This document shows, one piece after another, positions 53,925 through 63,451 of a stretch of 64,000 nucleotides of DNA. The DNA is from Aureimonas sp. Leaf427 (GTDB lineage Bacteria; Pseudomonadota; Alphaproteobacteria; Rhizobiales; Rhizobiaceae). The notes under the pieces were generated by a model that saw nothing but the letters and a program-made list of their open reading frames with translations, did no database searches and was not told the DNA's origin. The position numbers and the translations under genes were made by a program. The DNA is taken from contig NZ_LMQW01000007.1 of the NCBI RefSeq assembly GCF_001425485.1, positions 9,542 through 73,541 on the forward strand. The letters run 5' to 3'. Position 1 is the stretch's first letter. Every line of letters begins with the position of its first letter.

Positions 53925-55187
53925 TCAAGCGGAGTGGAGCGGCGCCCGGTTCTCGGCGGACGAGGGCAGGAAGGCGTCTTTCGCCGAAGCCGGCAGACCC
54001 GCATCGATCGGCGGCAGGGCGGTCGGCGGGGCGGTGCGAAGCTCCTCGGCCGGGCTCGGCTCCTTCTCGGCGAGGAGCGCGACCGGCGCCGGTCCCGTCG
54101 TGACGAGGGCGAAGTCGTAGCTCGACCGCTTGTCGGAGCCGAGCACATATTGGCGGTGTACGCGCAGCGCGTCGCGCCGGATGCGGCGGTAATGTTCGGC
54201 CGTCAGCATCTGCTTGACGCGGATGAAGACGATCCGGGCGGACGGCGCATCGCGATGGCCGCAGGCCGCGACCACGTTCGAGCGGTAGAAGTGGACGACG
54301 TCGTTGAGGCACTGGATCTCGATCCAGTCGATCTCCGGCGCGCGGGCGATGCGGCCGACATGGGCGCGTAGCGTCTTGGCCGACCGCAGCAGCGCCGATT
54401 GCAGGATCGCCCCGCCGAGCGTCAGGAACACGACGCGCCGGCCGCGAAGGGCGCCGGGATCGGCTTCCAGGACCGCGCCGAGCACGAGAGCGGCCATGCC
54501 CGATCCCATGCTGTGGGAGGTGACGACGATCTCGTCGGCCTCCTTTCGAAGGGCGGCGCGCGTCGCCTCCGTCGCCGCGTCGAGCCAGACGAGGAGCGCG
54601 GGATCGCGCATCCGGGCAAGTTCCACCGCCAGATCCCAGTCCCCCAGGAGATGCAGCATATGCCACCGGCCGCTCGCCGGCAGGAAGACGCGGGCGAAGA
54701 AAAGCGCCGCGAGCGGCAGGCTCCAGAGGAGATGCCAGGGCGTCCAGCCGACGAGAAGGGGCAGGGCGGCGATCAGGAGGGAGACGAGAAGCGCCACGGA
54801 GATGGCGAGGAAGGGGAAGAGGAAGAAGAGCGCGAACCGCCAGCCATGCCGCAGATAGCCGAAGAGCCCGCCCTCCCAGAGGACGCGCGCGGCGCTGGCA
54901 AATCCCGTGGCGATGCGGATCGGCGTCGGCCGGCCGTTCAGGCGGCCGATCAGCGGATCGTAGTCGAAGAGATGGATGCGGCTTTGCGTCGTCAAGCCGT
55001 CTATGCGGCCGGTGGCGTCGAACGCGCGGGCGACCGTGCCGTCTTCGAGCGCGCCGACCTCGACATCCAGCCCCCAATGGGCACCGCTCTGCCGGCAGGA
55101 CCGCGCGAAACGGACCCAATGGGCATGGGCGTCCAGGGGCTCGAAGCCGGGAAAGTGAAGCACCAGTCGGCGTTCGACGGACGTCAT
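53925..55187 (-). CDS. Membrane alpha/beta-hydrolase-like protein
   Basis: 420 residues. Residues ~110-165 hold two or three membrane helices (FALFFLFPFLAISVALLVSL and WHLLWSLPLAALFFARVFLP). After them comes VVTSHSMGSGMAALVLGAVL, a serine nucleophile elbow with S at the first position instead of G (SHSMG), and a further conserved LGSDKRSSYDFAL. The N-terminus begins LVLHFPGFEPLDAHAHWVRF, also hydrolase-like. The lipase-type fold is likely, but acid and histidine are not securely placed. The C-terminus is Pro/Ala-rich. Likely conserved in rhizobia; substrate unknown. Confidence 0.75.
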   Translation of the reverse strand: MTSVERRLVLHFPGFEPLDAHAHWVRFARSCRQSGAHWGLDVEVGALEDGTVARAFDATGRIDGLTTQSRIHLFDYDPLIGRLNGRPTPIRIATGFASAARVLWEGGLFGYLRHGWRFALFFLFPFLAISVALLVSLLIAALPLLVGWTPWHLLWSLPLAALFFARVFLPASGRWHMLHLLGDWDLAVELARMRDPALLVWLDAATEATRAALRKEADEIVVTSHSMGSGMAALVLGAVLEADPGALRGRRVVFLTLGGAILQSALLRSAKTLRAHVGRIARAPEIDWIEIQCLNDVVHFYRSNVVAACGHRDAPSARIVFIRVKQMLTAEHYRRIRRDALRVHRQYVLGSDKRSSYDFALVTTGPAPVALLAEKEPSPAEELRTAPPTALPPIDAGLPASAKDAFLPSSAENRAPLHSA

Positions 55188-55430
55188 GGGTCGATCGCGC
55201 TCACTCTCGTTCCGCCGAACTCGACCGCGCCTCGTTCCGTGGGCCGTCCGATCCCTCGGGATCGTCGGCTCGTCCGGCCGTCGAGCCGCTCTCAGGCTCT
55301 CACGGCGTCTCTAGCATGGTTCGCGCGCGAGAAAAATCGGCCGGCGGTGATCGTGAGGTTTGCGAGGACCGCTTCGGCGAGCGGGGGACCCGCCGATCGA
55401 GCGTCTTCGTCCTACGGCGAGAGTCTTGCC

Positions 55431-55607
55431 TTAGCGGGCGACGATCCGCTGGGCCTGCACCTGCTCGCGCTGGGCGTGCACGTCGGTCTCGATCTCCCGT
55501 GCCGCCTGGGCCCAGAACTCGAACTCCCGGCCATAGGGGCGCCCGGCCTTCTCCCAAAGGAGATAGGCGCGTTCGCGCACCAGGGGGGTTGTGTCTTCGT
55601 AAGCCAT
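55431..55607 (-). CDS. DUF2934 small protein
   Basis: A 58-residue gene below usual length cut-offs, translated directly: MAYEDTTPLVRERAYLLWEK, then AGRPYGREFEFWAQAAREIE, a short coiled tail and a stop at 55431. The RERAYLLWEKAGRP(Y)GR(E)xEFW pattern is DUF2934, frequent in rhizobia as one- or two-copy helical modules of unknown function. It stands alone between the hydrolase-like gene and the porin, which is transcribed in the same direction; flanking bases 55188-55430 contain nothing else. Confidence 0.75.
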   Translation of the reverse strand: MAYEDTTPLVRERAYLLWEKAGRPYGREFEFWAQAAREIETDVHAQREQVQAQRIVAR

Positions 55608-55796
55608 CGTCTTCGCGCCCCGACCGTGACCGCGAAGCCGGGGTCAGGCCCGCCTCGCGTTCTGTTACACGATGTTATGTGAGGCGCTTGCGCGGTTTGG
55701 CCAGACGCCTCGCGCGATCCTCCCGCCGGTTTGAACGAGCGGAGGGCGAGGTCTTGCCGGATCGGGCCGGACCGGTAGGACGGCCGAAGGCATGAC

Positions 55797-55821
55797 GGCC
55801 GGATGGGGTTTCCATCCGGCC
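55797..55821 (-). terminator. Hairpin after porin gene
   Basis: A perfect 10-bp stem (GGCCGGATGG / CCATCCGGCC) with a 5-base loop, starting 14 bases past the porin stop codon. There is no U-run on the porin strand, so terminator or mRNA 3'-protection are both possible. Confidence 0.5.
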
Positions 55822-55834
55822 GCCTTGGTCGGGA

Positions 55835-57133
55835 TCAGAAGTCGCGGCGGAATTCCAGGAAGCCGCGGGTCTGGTCGAAGTCGTCGATGCGGGCGGGCAT
55901 GTCGAGATCGACATAGGAGACTTCGGCCTTCACGGTGAAGTTCGAGGTCAGCTTGTAGCCGATGTCGCCGCCGGCGCCCCAATAGTCGATCGCGCCGACA
56001 TTGCCGTAATTGACGCCGAGCGAGGTCGCCGAGAGGTCGAAGGTTTCGCCGACCATGCCGTTGGCGATCAGGAAGAGCTTGCCGATGTCCTGGCGATAGG
56101 CGGCGCCTGCCTGCCAGCGGCTGGAGAAGTTCATCCGGCCGCCGTTGAGGCTGGTCAGGCTCGGCTGGTTGAAGTCGTTGGTGCCGCGGGTCGAGAAGCG
56201 GCCGATATCGTCGACGCGGGCGTAGATCGTGGGATCGAACGCATAGTGGCCCTCGACCTTCAGCACCGACTTCTTGGCGACGAGATCGTTGAGGAGGAGG
56301 CCGCCCTTCACCGCGAAGGCGCCGTCCTTGCCCTGATCGAAGGCGGCACCCGGATATTCGTCGGTCGCGAGCGCGAAGACCGAGCGGATGCCGGCCGGCG
56401 TGAAGCCGCGACGCGAATTGGTCTCCTCCACGGAGTCCTCGTCGTAGACGCCGAGGAGGTAGGCGCCGCCCCAGTCGCCCTTGTAGGATAGCTTGCCGAC
56501 GACGTCGGGAAGGAAGTCGCCGGTGCCGTCGTCCTCGAGCGAGACGGTGCCCGTGAAGCCCTTGGCGGCCAGCGTGTAGGAGATGCGGTTGGCGTTGAGA
56601 TCGCCCGCGGAGAACTCGAACTCGTCGAGGAGGAGGCCGTCCTCGACGCCGTTCTCGTTGTTGGTCCACAGCGTGTCGAGATAGCCGACGGTCAGGCCGC
56701 CCAGCTGGATGAAGCCCTCGTCCAAGTTGAAGGCGGTGTCGGCGCCGAAGGTGTTGGTCGCCTCGAGACGCGCCTTGGAGCGCAGGGTGCCGAGTTCGGT
56801 CTCCTCGCGAGCGTCGAATTCGAGACGGGCGCGGGTGCGCGTGCCGACCGTGTAGTCCTCGCCGACCGGCGTGCCTGCGGCGTTGCGGCGGTCGAGGTCG
56901 ATGTCGTCGTTGTATTCCTGGTCGGCGCCCTGGACGCGCATGCGGATGTAGCCGCCCATCTTCAGGCAGGTCTCGGTGCCGGGAATGTAGAAGAAGCCCT
57001 TGCCGTAGACGTCGCAGACGCGGACATAGTCGGCCGGCTCGGCTTCCACGAGGGTAACGGCGTCGGCGGCCTGTGCCGCGGTGGCGCCGACGAGGGCGGC
57101 TGCCGATGCGAAGAGAAGGCTCTTCAAGGTCAT
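55835..57133 (-). CDS. Rhizobiales-type outer-membrane porin
   Basis: 432 residues. Signal peptide MTLKSLLFASAAALVGATAA (cleavage AQA-ADAV at ~22-23), then the family N-terminus DYVRVCDVYGKGFFYIPGTE with TCLKMGGYIRMRVQG, a cysteine pair typical of this porin family (PF02530, as RopA/Omp2). The rest is amphipathic strands, ending GFLEFRRDF with the terminal aromatic residue needed for BAM insertion. It gives diffusion of small polar solutes. ATG 57133 is preferred over the 66-codon longer frame. Divergent from the glucosidase-like gene. Confidence 0.93.
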   Translation of the reverse strand: MTLKSLLFASAAALVGATAAQAADAVTLVEAEPADYVRVCDVYGKGFFYIPGTETCLKMGGYIRMRVQGADQEYNDDIDLDRRNAAGTPVGEDYTVGTRTRARLEFDAREETELGTLRSKARLEATNTFGADTAFNLDEGFIQLGGLTVGYLDTLWTNNENGVEDGLLLDEFEFSAGDLNANRISYTLAAKGFTGTVSLEDDGTGDFLPDVVGKLSYKGDWGGAYLLGVYDEDSVEETNSRRGFTPAGIRSVFALATDEYPGAAFDQGKDGAFAVKGGLLLNDLVAKKSVLKVEGHYAFDPTIYARVDDIGRFSTRGTNDFNQPSLTSLNGGRMNFSSRWQAGAAYRQDIGKLFLIANGMVGETFDLSATSLGVNYGNVGAIDYWGAGGDIGYKLTSNFTVKAEVSYVDLDMPARIDDFDQTRGFLEFRRDF

Positions 57134-57581
57134 GGAAAGACGCTCCGGGAGGTCGAGAGGCGAATGCTGTGCGCATTGCGGGATCGAGGCGAAACCATTC
57201 TCGCCCCAGCACCTTGCCTGTGGCCAAAGGCGGCGCCGAAAACAACCGGCCTCGCGATTGTGACGAAGTGTGACACGAGCCCCGTTCCTCCGGCGCAACA
57301 CATCTCTCGAAGACCTAATGATCACGGACATCTTGTCTTGAAACTGTCACGAAGAGGCCTGCGCGGCTTGGAAACTCTCCGTCTGTTCTTTCGCGTATCT
57401 GCCGGGTGGAGGCTTCGGCGGGTGCTGGTCCCGGCGGCGGCAGGAGGCTTCGACGGCGCCGTTTGCCATGTCGACCGGGAGCCGCGCTGCCGCCGGCCCC
57501 GGGGCGGCTGTTCCGGATCTGCAAGGATTTTCTGCAGGATCGAGCCGTTCGCCGGTGCCTGTCTTGGCTGAGCCGCAGGGG
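57134..57581. promoter_or_regulatory. Porin/glucosidase divergent control region
   Basis: About 450 bases between the porin and glucosidase-like starts, without an ORF of protein character. It must contain the porin promoter and probably the start of the divergent gene; I did not find a clear sigma-70 pair. An alternative ATG for the plus-strand gene lies at 57468. Confidence 0.4.
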
Positions 57582-60257
57582 ATGTTCGACACGGCGGAGG
57601 GACGCCGTCTCGCGGAGGCCGACGCCGGCGGCTGGCGGCGCTGGGGGCCTTATTTGGCGGAGCGGCAATGGGGGACGGTGCGCGAGGACTACAGCGCCGA
57701 CGGCGATGCCTGGGCCTCCTTTCCGCACGATCACGCCCGCTCGCGCGCCTATCGCTGGGGCGAGGACGGTCTGGCCGGCTTCAGCGACGAGCACCAGCAC
57801 TGGTGCCTCTCGCTCGGGCTCTGGAACGGGGCGGACGCGATCCTCAAGGAGCGCCTGTTCGGGCTGACCAATGCGGAGGGCCCGCACGGCGAGGACGTCA
57901 AGGAGCTCTGGTGGCACCTCGACGGCACGCCCACCCATTCCTACCAGAAGATGCTCTACCGCTATCCGCAGGCAGCCTTCCCCTATGCCGATCTCGTGGC
58001 GGAGAACGCGCGCCGCCAGGGCACCGACGCGCCGGATTATGGGCTCGCCGATACCGGCGCCCTCGACGGCAGGCGCTATTTCGACGTCACGGTCGATTAT
58101 GCCAAGGCCGGGCCGGACGACATCCTGATGCGCGTGCGGATCGTCAATCGCGGGCCCGAGGCCGCGCGGCTCGACATCCTGCCACAGCTCGTGGCGCGCA
58201 ACATCTGGAGCGGGCGGCCGGGCGCCAAACGGCCGCGCATCGCGCCCGCCGGCGACGGGCGCGTCCTCGCGCTTCACCCTTCCGCGCCGCCGATGCGCTT
58301 CGAGGCGTTGCAGCCGGCCCGAATGCTCTTCTGCGAGAACGAGACGAACCGCCGCCGCATCTTCGGCGAGGGACCGGATGGCGCGTTCAAGGACGCGATC
58401 GCCGACCACGTCACGGGGGGCCGGGCCGACCCGCTGCCTGAGGAGGGCACCAAGCTCGGCGCCCATTCCCGGCACGATCTGACGGCCGGCGAGGGCGTGA
58501 CCCTGCGCTACCGCTTCGCGCCGGCCGAGGCGGGGCCGATCGATCCGGCCGGGTTCGACGCCGTGTTCGAGGCCCGGATCGCGGAGGCCGACGCCTTCTA
58601 CGCCGCGCTCCAGAGGGATATCGAGGACGGCGATGCGCGCCTCGTGCAGCGCCGGGCGCTGGCGGGCCTTCTCTGGTCGAAGCAGGTCTACCGCTACGAC
58701 GTGAAGCGCTGGCTCGACGGCGATCCGGGCGGCCCGCCGCCGCCGCCGGAGCGCCGGGCCGGCCGCAATGCCGATTGGACGCATCTCGACAATGCCGACG
58801 TCGTGCTCATGCCGGACACCTGGGAATATCCCTGGTACGCCTCCTGGGACCTCGCCTTCCACGCGCTGCCGATGGCACTGATCGACCCGGCCTTCGCCAA
58901 GGCGCAGCTCCTCATCCTGACGCGCGAATGGTACATGCATCCGAGCGGCCAGCTTCCAGCCTACGAATGGTCCTTCGGCGACGCCAATCCGCCGATCCAC
59001 GCCTTTGCGGCGCTGCGCGTCTACCGGATGGACGAGGCGATGACGGGCCGGGCGGACCGCGCCTTCCTGGAGCGCATGTTCCACAAGCTGATGATCAACT
59101 TCACCTGGTGGGTGAACCGCCGCGACGCGGCCGGGCGCAATCTCTTCCAGGGCGGGTTTCTCGGGCTCGACAATATCGGCGCCTTCGACCGTTCCGCGCC
59201 CATACCGGGCGGCGGCTTCATCGAGCAGGCCGACGGCACCGCCTGGATGGCCATGTATGCGCTGAACCTCATGCGCATGGCGCTGATCCTGTCCGAGGAC
59301 AATCCGGTCTACGAGGACGTGGCGACGAAGTTCTTCGAGCACTTCCTCGCCATCGCCTCCGCCATGACGCATATCGGCGGCTCGGAGGCGGAGAAGGACC
59401 GGGACGGACGGGGCCTCTGGGACGAGGCGGACGGGTTCTTCTACGACGCGCTCGTCCTGCCCGACGGCACGCAGACGAGCCTGCGCGTGCGCTCGCTGGT
59501 CGGGCTCATCCCGCTCTGCGCGGTGGAGGTGCTCGATCCCGGCCTGGCCGAGCGCCATCCCGGCTTTGCCGCGCGGCTCTCCTGGATGCTGCGCCATCGC
59601 CCCGATCTCACGAGCGAAGTCTCGCGCTTCGCCGAGCCCGGCCAGAAGGCGCGGCTTCTGCTCTCGCTCCTGCGCCGCCATCGCATGACGGCGCTCCTGA
59701 CGCGCCTTCTCGACGAGACGGAGTTCCTCTCGCCCTACGGCCTGCGCTCCCTGTCCAAGGCGCATGGCGCCGAGCCCTTCGCCTTCGACCACAACGGCAC
59801 GCGCCTCGAAGTGCGCTACGAGCCGGGCACGTCGAGCGCCAGGATGTTCGGCGGCAATTCCAACTGGCGCGGTCCCGTCTGGATGCCGCTCAACGTCATG
59901 CTGATCGAGGCGCTGCTGGAGTTCGAGCGCTTCTACGGCACCGATTTCCAGGTGGAGTGCCCGACCGGATCGGGCGTGACGAAGCCCCTGTCCGGCATTG
60001 CCGAGGAGCTGTCGCGGCGGCTGTCCGCGCTCTTCCTGAAAGGGCCGGACGGGCGCCGTCCGTCGCAGGCGGCGGGACCGGCCGAGGAGCCGGGGCCGGA
60101 GGGCGAGGATCTCGTTCTCTTCCACGAGTTCTTCCACGGGGAGACCGGGCAGGGCCTCGGCGCCTCGCACCAGACGGGCTGGACGGCGCTCGTCGCGCTC
60201 CTCCTCCAGCCGCGCTGCGCCGTGCGCGGACAGGCTCTGGCCGTGCCGACGGCGTGA
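57582..60257 (+). CDS. MGH1/GH63-like glucosidase-type protein
   Basis: About 891 residues (or 929 from ATG 57468). The N-terminal ERQWGTVREDYSADGDAWAS, FPHDHARSRAYRWGEDGLAG, and YWHLDGTPTHSY-like KELWWHLDGTPTHSYQKMLY mark the bacterial family annotated as glucosidase or MGH1-like (GH63-related alpha-toroid). Middle strings PDTWEYPWYASWDLAFHALP, ILTREWYMHPSGQLPAYEWS and GGFLGLDNIG belong to the (alpha/alpha)6 catalytic barrel; VWMPLNVMLIEALLEFERFY appears near the end. No signal peptide, so probably cytoplasmic. The likely substrate is an oligosaccharide such as a glucosyl-glycerate or trehalose relative; not determinable. MFDTAEGRRLAEA at 57582 fits relatives best. Confidence 0.85.
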   Translation: MFDTAEGRRLAEADAGGWRRWGPYLAERQWGTVREDYSADGDAWASFPHDHARSRAYRWGEDGLAGFSDEHQHWCLSLGLWNGADAILKERLFGLTNAEGPHGEDVKELWWHLDGTPTHSYQKMLYRYPQAAFPYADLVAENARRQGTDAPDYGLADTGALDGRRYFDVTVDYAKAGPDDILMRVRIVNRGPEAARLDILPQLVARNIWSGRPGAKRPRIAPAGDGRVLALHPSAPPMRFEALQPARMLFCENETNRRRIFGEGPDGAFKDAIADHVTGGRADPLPEEGTKLGAHSRHDLTAGEGVTLRYRFAPAEAGPIDPAGFDAVFEARIAEADAFYAALQRDIEDGDARLVQRRALAGLLWSKQVYRYDVKRWLDGDPGGPPPPPERRAGRNADWTHLDNADVVLMPDTWEYPWYASWDLAFHALPMALIDPAFAKAQLLILTREWYMHPSGQLPAYEWSFGDANPPIHAFAALRVYRMDEAMTGRADRAFLERMFHKLMINFTWWVNRRDAAGRNLFQGGFLGLDNIGAFDRSAPIPGGGFIEQADGTAWMAMYALNLMRMALILSEDNPVYEDVATKFFEHFLAIASAMTHIGGSEAEKDRDGRGLWDEADGFFYDALVLPDGTQTSLRVRSLVGLIPLCAVEVLDPGLAERHPGFAARLSWMLRHRPDLTSEVSRFAEPGQKARLLLSLLRRHRMTALLTRLLDETEFLSPYGLRSLSKAHGAEPFAFDHNGTRLEVRYEPGTSSARMFGGNSNWRGPVWMPLNVMLIEALLEFERFYGTDFQVECPTGSGVTKPLSGIAEELSRRLSALFLKGPDGRRPSQAAGPAEEPGPEGEDLVLFHEFFHGETGQGLGASHQTGWTALVALLLQPRCAVRGQALAVPTA

Positions 60258-60355
60258 GGTAGCCCGTCCCGCGTCCGGCGGGGTCTTCATCCGGAGTGCG
60301 CCCGGTGCGGGTTTTTCGGGCCGGGCGGGTTTCGGCGATGGAAAGCGAGAGAAGA

Positions 60356-60375
60356 AACGAATATTCCATTTTGGA
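60356..60375 (+). promoter_or_regulatory. Putative IolR-type site before the RpiR gene
   Basis: AACGAATATTCCATTTTGGA, sharing 17 of 20 positions with 61305-61324. It includes GAATATTC, a perfect palindrome, with TTCC and GGA half-sites nearby; inositol RpiR regulators in rhizobia are reported to bind GGAA/TTCC-type motifs. Location suggests autoregulation. Confidence 0.5.
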
Positions 60376-60434
60376 GAGCCGAATTCCGCGAAGGGGCACG
60401 GTCCCTCGTTCCTGAAGCTTTGAGCGCCGCGACG

Positions 60435-61304
60435 ATGACCGACGAGTCCACCTCCCTGCCCCCGTCCCTGGCCCCCTCCCTGCCAACGACGTTCGACGAG
60501 CTGAAATCCCTCATTCTCAAGCGCAAGGGAACGCTGCCCAAGCGCCTGCGGCAGGTGGCGGTCTTCGCGCTCGACCATCCCGACGACGTCGCCTTCGGCA
60601 CGGTGGCGACGATCGCGGCGGCCTCGCAGGTGCAGCCCTCCGCGCTGGTGCGCTTCGCGCAAAGCCTCGGTTTCGAAGGCTTTTCCAGCCTGCAGGCGCT
60701 GTTTCGCGACCGGCTGCGCGAGAGGAAGCCCGATTACGAGGAGCGCCTCAACGCGCTGCGCGACACGCAGGAGCACGGCTCGCAGGCGATCCTGCACGGG
60801 TTTCTGGCGGCGGCCCGCCGCTCGTTGGACAAGCTGGCGGGCGCCGTCGATCCCGGCGCCTTCGAGCGCTCGGTGAAGATCCTGGCAGGGGCCGAGACGA
60901 TCTACATCATCGCCAAGCGCCGCTCCTATCCGATCGGCAGCTACATGGCCTATGCCTTTGGAAAGCTTGGCATACGATCTCAGATCGTCGGCACGGCGGC
61001 GGGAATCGACGACGACATCCTGCGCCTCGCCGGCCCGAAGGACGCGGCCTTCGCGGCAAGCTTCTCGCCTTATGCCTCTGAATCCGTGGCGCAGGCGAGA
61101 AGCCTTTCGGCGCGCGACATTCCCGTCGTCTCTTTGACCGACTCGGCCTTCTCGCCGCTCGTGGAATCCTCGAGCGAATGGTTCGAGCTGGCGGAGGCCG
61201 ACCATGCCGGCTTCCGTCTCCTCTCCGCCTCCATGGCCTTCGCCATGGCGCTGACGGTGGCCATCGCCGAAGAGCGGCAGGCGATGGCGGAAAACAAAGA
61301 ATAG
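60435..61304 (+). CDS. RpiR/MurR-family regulator, probable inositol repressor
   Basis: 289 residues. The N-terminal HTH_6 reads LKSLILKRKGTLPKRLRQVA, AFGTVATIAAASQVQPSALV and RFAQSLGFEGFSSLQALFRD; the C-terminal SIS sugar-phosphate domain reads ETIYIIAKRRSYPIGSYMAY and AAFAASFSPYASESVAQARS. ATG 60435 chosen; TTG 60420 would add five residues. Situated right before iolC and iolD with matching operator-like sites in front of both it and iolC, it probably is IolR, released by an inositol intermediate such as a DKG phosphate. Similar arrangement is known in Sinorhizobium. Confidence 0.88.
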   Translation: MTDESTSLPPSLAPSLPTTFDELKSLILKRKGTLPKRLRQVAVFALDHPDDVAFGTVATIAAASQVQPSALVRFAQSLGFEGFSSLQALFRDRLRERKPDYEERLNALRDTQEHGSQAILHGFLAAARRSLDKLAGAVDPGAFERSVKILAGAETIYIIAKRRSYPIGSYMAYAFGKLGIRSQIVGTAAGIDDDILRLAGPKDAAFAASFSPYASESVAQARSLSARDIPVVSLTDSAFSPLVESSSEWFELAEADHAGFRLLSASMAFAMALTVAIAEERQAMAENKE

Positions 61305-61324
61305 AACGAAAATTCCATATTGAC
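61305..61324 (+). promoter_or_regulatory. Putative IolR-type site before iolC
   Basis: AACGAAAATTCCATATTGAC, immediately after the RpiR stop and about 85 bases before iolC. The match with the site at 60356 covers AACGAA.ATTCCAT.TTG. It is probably an operator of the iolCD operon. Confidence 0.5.
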
Positions 61325-61409
61325 GATGACGTCGCCTCTATGTTTCATGCAAGGCGCGCTGCGCCTCGGCCGATGGTCCGCTGCGCATGCATTCTTGAGG
61401 GAGACGACG

Positions 61410-63332
61410 ATGGTTGACGAGGGCGCGCGACTGGATCTCGTGACGATCGGCCGTGCTTCGGTGGATCTCTACGGCCAGCAGATCGGCGCGCGGCTGGAGG
61501 ACGTGGGGAGCTTCGCCAAGTCCGTCGGCGGGTGCCCGACCAATATCGCGGTCGGCACGGCGCGGCTCGGCCTGACATCGGCGCTCCTGACGCGGGTCGG
61601 CGACGAGCCGTTCGGTCGCTTCATCCGCGAGCAGCTCGTGCGCGAGGGCGTGGAGACCGCCGGCATCACGACCGATCCCGAGCGGCTGACGGCGCTCGCC
61701 ATCCTGTCGGTGGAAAGCGACACGTCCTTTCCGCTCCTCTTCTACCGCCATGACTGCGCCGATATCGCGCTCTGCGAGGACGACGTGGACGAGGCCTTCG
61801 TCCGGCGGGCGAAGGCCGTGCTCGTGACCGGCACGCATTTCGCCAAGCCCGGCACCGACGCGGCCCAGCGCAAGGCCATGCGCATCGCCAAGGCCAACGG
61901 CGCGCGCGTCGTGCTCGACATCGACTACCGCCCGAACCTCTGGGGTCTGGCCGGCCACGATGCCGGCGACAACCGCTACATCGCCTCCGAAGCCGTCTCG
62001 GCGCACCTGCGCACCGTGCTCGCCGACTGCGATCTCATTGTCGGCACGGAGGAGGAGGTGCTGATCGCCTCGGGCGAGAGCGACCTCGTCTCGGCGCTGA
62101 GGACGATCCGGGCCCATTCGCAGGCGACCATCGTCCTCAAGCGCGGGCCCATGGGCTGCATCGTCTACGAGGGCGCCATTCCGGCCGACCTCGAAGAGGG
62201 CATCGTCGGCCGGGGCTTCCCGATCGAGGTCTACAACGTGCTCGGCGCGGGCGACGCCTTCCTGTCGGGCTTCCTGCGCGGCTGGCTGCGCGGCGAGCCG
62301 CATGCGACCTCGGCGACCTGGGCGAATGCCTGCGGTGCCTTCGCCGTCTCGCGCCTCCTCTGCGCGCCGGAAATCCCGACTTGGGCGGAGCTGCAGTTCT
62401 TCCTGAAGCACGGCTCCAAGGAACGCGCGCTGCGCAAGGATGCCGCGATCAACCACATCCACTGGGCGACGACCCGGCGCCGGGCGATCCCTGATCTCAT
62501 GGCGTTCGCCATCGACCATCGCTCGCAGCTGGAGGATCTGGCGGCCGGCGACGCCGAGCGGCTGAATCGCATTCCCGCCTTCAAGGTCCTGGCGGTCGAG
62601 GCGGCCGCCCGGGTGGCCGACAAGCGGCCGGGCTTCGGCATGCTGCTCGACGACAAATACGGCCGCGAGGCCCTGTTCGCCGCCGCGCGCGAGCCGGGCT
62701 TCTGGGTCGGCAAGCCGATCGAGCTGCCGGGCTCGCGCCCGCTGCGCTTCGAGTTCAGCCAGGATCTCGGCTCGCGCCTGATCGACTGGCCGGTCGACCA
62801 CTGCATCAAGGTCCTGTGCTTCTATCATCCCGACGACCAGAGCGATCTGAAGGCCGAGCAGATCCTGAAGCTGCGCTCGGCCTTCGAGGCCGCGCGCAAG
62901 GTCGGGCGCGAAATCCTGATCGAGATCATCGCGGGCAAGAACGGCCCGCTCGGCGCGGACACGATCGCGCGGGCGCTCGGCGAACTCTACGACGAGGGTT
63001 TGACGCCCGACTGGTGGAAGCTGGAGCCGCAGGCGAGCGTGGCCGCCTGGAGGGCGATCGACGCGGTGATCGAGGCGCGCGATCCCTATTGCCGGGGCGT
63101 GCTCCTGCTCGGGCTGGAGGCGCCGGTGGAGGCGCTGCGCCAGGGTTTTGCGGCCGCACGCACCTCGCGCAGCGTACGCGGCTTCGCGGTGGGGCGCACG
63201 ATCTGGGTGGAGGCGGCCCGGCGCTGGTTCGCCGGCGAGATCGACGACGCGGCGGCCGTCGCCGACATGGAGGCGCGGTTTCGCGCGCTCTGCGAGGCCT
63301 GGGTCTCGGCACGGCAGACGATCGCGGCCTGA
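61410..63332 (+). CDS. iolC: 5-dehydro-2-deoxygluconokinase fused to DUF2090 domain
   Basis: 640 residues. Residues 1-330 are a PfkB sugar kinase: TIGRASVDLYGQQIGARLED, FAKSVGGCPTNIAVGTARLG and the C-terminal anion hole NVLGAGDAFLSGFLRGWL. From ~335 a DUF2090 aldolase-like domain follows (RRRAIPDLMAFAIDHRSQLE, LLDDKYGREALF, HCIKVLCFYHPDDQ and LLIE-type EILIEIIAGKNG), a fusion typical for alphaproteobacterial IolC. The enzyme phosphorylates DKG to DKGP in myo-inositol catabolism; DUF2090 may supply the IolJ-like cleavage step. ATG 61410 follows GAGGGAGA. Confidence 0.95.
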   Translation: MVDEGARLDLVTIGRASVDLYGQQIGARLEDVGSFAKSVGGCPTNIAVGTARLGLTSALLTRVGDEPFGRFIREQLVREGVETAGITTDPERLTALAILSVESDTSFPLLFYRHDCADIALCEDDVDEAFVRRAKAVLVTGTHFAKPGTDAAQRKAMRIAKANGARVVLDIDYRPNLWGLAGHDAGDNRYIASEAVSAHLRTVLADCDLIVGTEEEVLIASGESDLVSALRTIRAHSQATIVLKRGPMGCIVYEGAIPADLEEGIVGRGFPIEVYNVLGAGDAFLSGFLRGWLRGEPHATSATWANACGAFAVSRLLCAPEIPTWAELQFFLKHGSKERALRKDAAINHIHWATTRRRAIPDLMAFAIDHRSQLEDLAAGDAERLNRIPAFKVLAVEAAARVADKRPGFGMLLDDKYGREALFAAAREPGFWVGKPIELPGSRPLRFEFSQDLGSRLIDWPVDHCIKVLCFYHPDDQSDLKAEQILKLRSAFEAARKVGREILIEIIAGKNGPLGADTIARALGELYDEGLTPDWWKLEPQASVAAWRAIDAVIEARDPYCRGVLLLGLEAPVEALRQGFAAARTSRSVRGFAVGRTIWVEAARRWFAGEIDDAAAVADMEARFRALCEAWVSARQTIAA

Positions 63333-63451
63333 CCGGAACGCCGTCGGCGAGGGCGGGGTTTCTGCGGGCGTGTATGGGAAGGGGCGGGACCGGCCGAAGG
63401 GCCGCCGCCAAAGCGGGTGCGGACGAGGCGGCCGCGGGGAGGATGGATTTC

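Noticed and set aside
57315-61205. 1296-codon minus-strand open frame
   Set aside because: Antisense to the glucosidase-like and RpiR genes; no motif and a composition typical of shadow frames.
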